From Bacillota bacterium (GTDB lineage: Bacteria > Bacillota > Sulfobacillia > Thermaerobacterales > Thermaerobacteraceae): 8,190 nucleotides of DNA. Of this stretch, positions 5,815-8,190 are shown piece after piece; the first letter of the stretch is position 1, and every line of letters starts with the position of its first letter. The DNA is taken from positions 1 to 8,190 of the forward strand of contig QGUQ01000071.1 of the NCBI GenBank assembly GCA_003242195.1, written 5' to 3'. The translations under genes and the position numbers were made by a program. The notes below the pieces were generated by a model. It saw only the letters and a list, made by a program, of their open reading frames with translations. It searched no databases and was not told the origin of the DNA.

Positions 5815-7029
5815 TCAGCGTAGGGAGAGGAGCAGTCCGTTGGGGTCGTCCACGGGCTCGCGCTGGCTGATCATCTCGACGATCTTCTTCCGCGCCCGCA
5901 GGTCGCCGATGAGGACGGCGCCCACCAGCCTCCCGTCCAGAAAGAACAGGCGTTGGTACTGGCGATTCTCCCAATCCACGTGGGAGACGGCCTCCAGTCC
6001 GGGGTGGATCTCCGGCGTCGCCCCGATGGCGGTGATCTTCGAATCGAACAGGCCGCTGGAGTAGACGGGCACCTCCCGGTAGGGCTTGCGGGCGCCGGCC
6101 ATGTTGGCGGCCGCTACCCGTCCGTGGACCATGGCGTTGTTCCATGTCCCCATTTGGTGGTGGCGTCCGATGGAGAGATCGAAGAACTCGGCCACGTCGC
6201 CGGCGGCAAAGACGTCGGGGTGCCCGGTCTGCAGGTACTCGTCGGTGACCACGCCGCTGCGGACCTCGATGCCGGTGCCCGCCAGCAGGTCGGTGTGATA
6301 GTCCAGGCCCAGCCCGCAACCCACCATGTCCGCTTCGATGGTTTGGCCGCCGGTGGTGGTCACCGCGCGCACCGTCCCGTCGGCGGCGTGGACCTCGGCC
6401 ACCTCTTCGCCGTAGAGGATCTCGATGCCATGATCCCGGGCCAGCAGGTCCACCAGGCGGCCGCCCTCCTCATCCAGGATGCGGCGCAGCCAGCGCGGCC
6501 CCCGGATCAACCATGTCACGGCAAGGCCGCGGCGCCGGAACCCCTCGGCCAGCTCGTAGGCGATGAAGCTACCGCCTACGACCACCGCCCGCCGCGCCGT
6601 GGCAAAGCGCTCGATCATGCGCCGCGTGTCATCCAGCGTCTGGAAGTAGTACACCCCGTCCGTATCGGCGCCCGGCACCGGCAGGCGGCGGGGACGGCCG
6701 CCTGTGGCCACCAGCAGCTTGTCGAAGGGGATCTCCTCGTCGTGATCGGTGTACACGGTGTGTTCGTCCAGCTGGATCGACACCACGCGGGTCTCCAGCC
6801 GCAGGTCGATGCCCCGCTCGGCGTGCTGTCCCACCGACCGCATGAAGACCTTGTCCTCGGACACCGTGCCCTTAAGGTAATGGGGCAGGGAAACGCGGTT
6901 GTACAGGGGATACGGTTCCGCCGCAATGAGAGTGACGTGGCTGTGGGGATCGATCTGTTTGAGTTGCTCGGCCGCCGTGGTCCCGGCCACACCGTTCCCG
7001 ATGACCACGTAACGCCTGGTCTCCGCCAT
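5815..7029 (-). CDS. FAD/NAD(P)-dependent oxidoreductase, NirB/rubredoxin-reductase-like, 404 aa
   Basis: Two-dinucleotide-fold flavoprotein that most likely moves electrons between NAD(P)H and a small redox carrier such as rubredoxin or ferredoxin. Seen: the N-terminal FAD Rossmann motif VVIGNGVAGTTAAE (8-21), PLYNRVSLPHYLKG (41-54, typical of NirB-type reductases), LLVATGGRPR (105-114), a second Rossmann motif VVVGGSFIAYELAE (149-162) for NAD(P), and the second FAD-contact motif VFAAGDVAEF (273-282). The C-terminus (about 325-390) resembles a reductase C-terminal domain. No redox-active CxxC pair is seen, so a thioredoxin- or disulfide-reductase role is unlikely. The ATG at 7029 has AGGAGG (7037-7042) 7 nt upstream; an in-frame ATG at 7071 would add 14 unconserved Arg/Gly-rich residues. 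A hairpin follows the gene and korA has its own promoter, so it is probably a separate unit. Its exact partner cannot be read from the sequence. Confidence 0.9.
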   Translation of the reverse strand: MAETRRYVVIGNGVAGTTAAEQLKQIDPHSHVTLIAAEPYPLYNRVSLPHYLKGTVSEDKVFMRSVGQHAERGIDLRLETRVVSIQLDEHTVYTDHDEEIPFDKLLVATGGRPRRLPVPGADTDGVYYFQTLDDTRRMIERFATARRAVVVGGSFIAYELAEGFRRRGLAVTWLIRGPRWLRRILDEEGGRLVDLLARDHGIEILYGEEVAEVHAADGTVRAVTTTGGQTIEADMVGCGLGLDYHTDLLAGTGIEVRSGVVTDEYLQTGHPDVFAAGDVAEFFDLSIGRHHQMGTWNNAMVHGRVAAANMAGARKPYREVPVYSSGLFDSKITAIGATPEIHPGLEAVSHVDWENRQYQRLFFLDGRLVGAVLIGDLRARKKIVEMISQREPVDDPNGLLLSLR

Positions 7030-7076
7030 CAACGTTCCTCCTCGCCGCGTCCGGCCCACCGCCCGACCCATCCCAT
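7029..7076 (-). CDS. Possible 15-codon upstream ORF coupled to the oxidoreductase
   Basis: ATG at 7076 encodes MGWVGRWAGRGEEER and stops with TGA at 7029-7031. The stop shares its A with the oxidoreductase ATG, giving the TGATG overlap typical of translational coupling. AGGAG (7085-7089) lies 8 nt before the ATG, so it has its own ribosome site. Two Trp codons and a Gly/Arg-rich make-up are visible. No family is recognised; the overlap may be chance in GC-rich sequence. Confidence 0.3.
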   Translation of the reverse strand: MGWVGRWAGRGEEER

Positions 7077-7148
7077 GAAGAAGGCTCCTGTGCGGAACGG
7101 CCTACCGCCGCTCGTTACCGGATTTGCCGTATTGTGCAACCGTTTCCG

Positions 7149-7158
7149 GGTCTAGACC
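7149..7158. promoter_or_regulatory. Palindrome at the predicted start of the oxidoreductase transcript
   Basis: GGTCTAGACC is a perfect 10-bp palindrome centred a few bases downstream of the candidate -10 box, where a repressor would block initiation. No regulator family is recognised. Confidence 0.35.
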
Positions 7159-7164
7159 ACATCC

Positions 7165-7193
7165 ATTATGGTAACCCGGGTATCCGGCTGCAA
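7165..7193 (-). promoter_or_regulatory. Candidate promoter of the FAD oxidoreductase
   Basis: On the minus strand, TTGCAG (7188-7193, three of six) and CATAAT (7165-7170, five of six) are spaced 17 bp apart. Transcription would start near 7158 and give a leader of about 130 nt. The spacing is ideal but the -35 box is weak. Confidence 0.45.
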
Positions 7194-7221
7194 CCGCGAG
7201 GCCGCGGGGCCCGGGCCGGGC
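7194..7221 (-). terminator. Tandem GC hairpins after the ABC ATPase gene
   Basis: Two short hairpins lie back to back just beyond the ATPase stop. One is GCCCG/CGGGC (7209-7213 with 7217-7221); the other is CCGCG/CGCGG (7194-7198 with 7203-7207). No T run follows. They separate this gene from the oxidoreductase promoter and may help end transcription. Confidence 0.3.
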
Positions 7222-7227
7222 TTGCCG

Positions 7228-8004
7228 TTACGCGTGCAGGATCTGAGAGAGGAACCGGCGGGTGCGTTCGTGCCGGGGGCTCCGGAAGAAGAGGGCGGGC
7301 TCCGCTTGTTCCAGAATGGCACCCTGGTCCATGAAGCAGATTCGGTCCGCCACCTCCCGGGCAAATCCGACCTCGTGGGTGACCACGATCATGGTCATGC
7401 CCGAGCGCGCCAGTTCCCGCATCACGTCCAGCACTTCCTTGATCATCTCGGGATCCAGGGCCGAGGTCGGCTCGTCAAAGAGCATGATCCTGGGCTGCAT
7501 GGCCAGGGCCCGGGCGATGGCGACCCGTTGCTGCTGTCCCCCCGAGAGCTGGGCCGGATACTTGTGGGCATGCCCTTCCAGGCCGACCCGCGCCAGCAGC
7601 TCCAGGGCCAGGGCCTCCGCCTGCCTGCGGGGCCAGCGCCGGACCCACACCGGGCCGAGGGTCACGTTCTGCAGCGCCGTCAGGTGCGGGAACAGGTTGA
7701 AGTGCTGGAAGACCATTCCCACCTCCCGGCGCACGGCCTCGATGCGGCCCAGGTCGGGACCGAGCTCGATCCCATCTACCACTATGCGGCCCTGCTGGAC
7801 GGGTTCCAGGGCGTTGATGGTGCGGATGAAGGTGGACTTGCCGGAACCGGAAGGCCCCATGATCACCACCACCTCGCCCCGGCGCACGGTCAGGTTGACG
7901 CCCCGGAGCACGTGGACCGGGCCGAACCACTTGTGGACGCCCTGACACACGATCATGTCGGGCGTGTCCGGCGTGGCCGCCTGCGGGGTCGGCAGCTCGT
8001 TCAC
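7228..8004 (-). CDS. Polar amino-acid ABC transporter ATP-binding protein (GlnQ/ArtP/HisP family), 258 aa
   Basis: Cytoplasmic ATPase that powers uptake of a polar amino acid through a membrane permease fed by a solute-binding protein. All nucleotide-binding motifs are intact: Walker A GPSGSGKST (50-58), Q-loop VFQHFNLFPH (98-107, the form typical of the GlnQ group), signature LSGGQQQR (153-160), Walker B IMLFDEPTSALDPE (173-186) and the switch histidine in VVTHE (His210). The GTG start has AGGTGA (8011-8016) 6 nt upstream. A later ATG at codon 17 has no ribosome site, although the first 16 residues are Pro/Thr-rich and not part of the fold. Length fits the family. No permease or binding-protein gene lies next to it on the downstream side, and a candidate promoter with a leader of about 150 nt lies just upstream, so it may be expressed alone. 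Substrate (Gln, Arg, His or other) cannot be decided. Confidence 0.95.
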   Translation of the reverse strand: MNELPTPQAATPDTPDMIVCQGVHKWFGPVHVLRGVNLTVRRGEVVVIMGPSGSGKSTFIRTINALEPVQQGRIVVDGIELGPDLGRIEAVRREVGMVFQHFNLFPHLTALQNVTLGPVWVRRWPRRQAEALALELLARVGLEGHAHKYPAQLSGGQQQRVAIARALAMQPRIMLFDEPTSALDPEMIKEVLDVMRELARSGMTMIVVTHEVGFAREVADRICFMDQGAILEQAEPALFFRSPRHERTRRFLSQILHA

Positions 8005-8032
8005 CCGCGCTCACCTCTCACCCAAGGCGGGC

Positions 8033-8051
8033 GCGCGGGCTTGACCCGCGC
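8033..8051 (-). other. GC hairpin in the leader of the ABC ATPase gene
   Basis: GCGCGGG (8033-8039) pairs with CCCGCGC (8045-8051) across a 5-nt loop. It lies 16 nt upstream of the ribosome site and has no T run. It may be a leader structure or part of an attenuation fold. Confidence 0.35.
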
Positions 8052-8069
8052 CCGCGCGTAACCACCGGT

Positions 8070-8138
8070 CTACCGTTCTCCGAGCCCCAGGCGCCGCTCC
8101 CGGCGCCGGCCGGGGGAGGGGCTGGCTCTTTTTACCAT
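8070..8138 (-). CDS. Possible 22-residue Arg-rich leader peptide upstream of the ABC ATPase
   Basis: ATG at 8138 opens a 22-codon frame ending in TAG at 8070-8072, inside the leader of the amino-acid transporter ATPase. It begins MVKRASPSPG and contains the run GRRRERR; seven of its 22 residues are Arg. The ribosome site is poor (a purine-rich GGGCGGGAAG immediately before the ATG). GC-rich sequence favours Arg codons, so the composition may be chance. Confidence 0.22.
   Translation of the reverse strand: MVKRASPSPGRRRERRLGLGER
8105..8133 (+). terminator. Plus-strand terminator-like hairpin with T run
   Basis: GCCGGCC (8105-8111) pairs with GGCTGGC (8120-8126), with one G-U pair and an 8-nt loop, followed by TC and five T residues (8129-8133). 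It has the form of an intrinsic terminator reading rightward, yet no plus-strand gene lies upstream of it within several kilobases. Confidence 0.45.
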
Positions 8139-8162
8139 CTTCCCGCCCCCGCAACCCGCCCT

Positions 8163-8190
8163 AATATAGGTTGCCGCCTTTTGCTTTGAA
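8163..8190 (-). promoter_or_regulatory. Candidate promoter of the ABC ATPase gene
   Basis: On the minus strand, TTCAAA (8185-8190, four of six) and TATATT (8163-8168, five of six) are 16 bp apart. The start would be near 8156, giving a leader of about 150 nt. It lies at the window edge, so what lies further upstream cannot be seen. Confidence 0.5.

Noticed and set aside
7027..7071. Upstream ATG (7071) as start of the FAD oxidoreductase
   Set aside because: The AGGAGG at 7037-7042 would lie inside the gene, and the added residues are Arg/Gly-rich and unlike the family N-terminus.
5953..8061. Two long plus-strand frames opposite the oxidoreductase and ABC ATPase
   Set aside because: Both are shadows of well-identified minus-strand genes and lack ribosome sites or domains.
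1..8190. tRNA, rRNA, CRISPR array, insertion sequence, prophage or defence genes
   Set aside because: No regularly spaced repeats, transposase motifs, terminal inverted repeats or RNA-gene signatures were seen; the genes are metabolic or transport genes.

Overview
This is a GC-rich bacterial window with G or C at most third codon positions. It holds six complete protein-coding genes on two opposing transcription fronts. A textbook T-box leader with an intrinsic terminator points to a Gram-positive lineage. Together with the base composition, the strong AGGAGG-type ribosome sites and a ferredoxin-linked 2-oxoacid oxidoreductase, it suggests a high-GC member of the Firmicutes, for example a Thermaerobacter- or Symbiobacterium-like organism. 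The lineage is an inference; no marker gene is present.

Plus strand, 1-2551. A small HmoA/IsdG-type heme monooxygenase (156-443) is followed by a good sigma-A-like promoter (466-493). Next comes a leader of about 450 nt with the parts of a tRNA-sensing T-box riboswitch: Stem I with the AGUA loop, an AUC (Ile) specifier and the AGAGAG/distal-loop module, then a long structured linker, the AGGGTGGTACCGCG antiterminator box, and a 12-bp terminator hairpin with a T run. It controls cimA (974-2551), citramalate synthase, the entry enzyme of the threonine-independent isoleucine pathway. An Ile-specific tRNA sensor in front of cimA is metabolically coherent.

Minus strand, 8190-2600. Read in transcription order: an amino-acid ABC-transporter ATPase (8004-7228) with a candidate promoter and structured leader at the window edge; a NirB/rubredoxin-reductase-like FAD/NAD(P) oxidoreductase (7029-5815) with its own candidate promoter, a palindrome at the predicted transcription start and a small upstream ORF overlapping its start codon; then the tight cluster korA-korB-iscA (5661-2600). 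KorA and KorB form a two-subunit, TPP- and Fe-S-dependent 2-oxoacid:ferredoxin oxidoreductase. The A-type Fe-S carrier behind them could help supply its cluster. This cluster converges on cimA; the short gap holds a large hairpin and an 18-bp tandem duplication.

No rRNA, tRNA, CRISPR array, insertion sequence, attachment site or replication origin was seen. The most interesting content is regulatory: the elaborated Ile T-box and the short upstream ORFs. I saw no clearly new multi-gene system.
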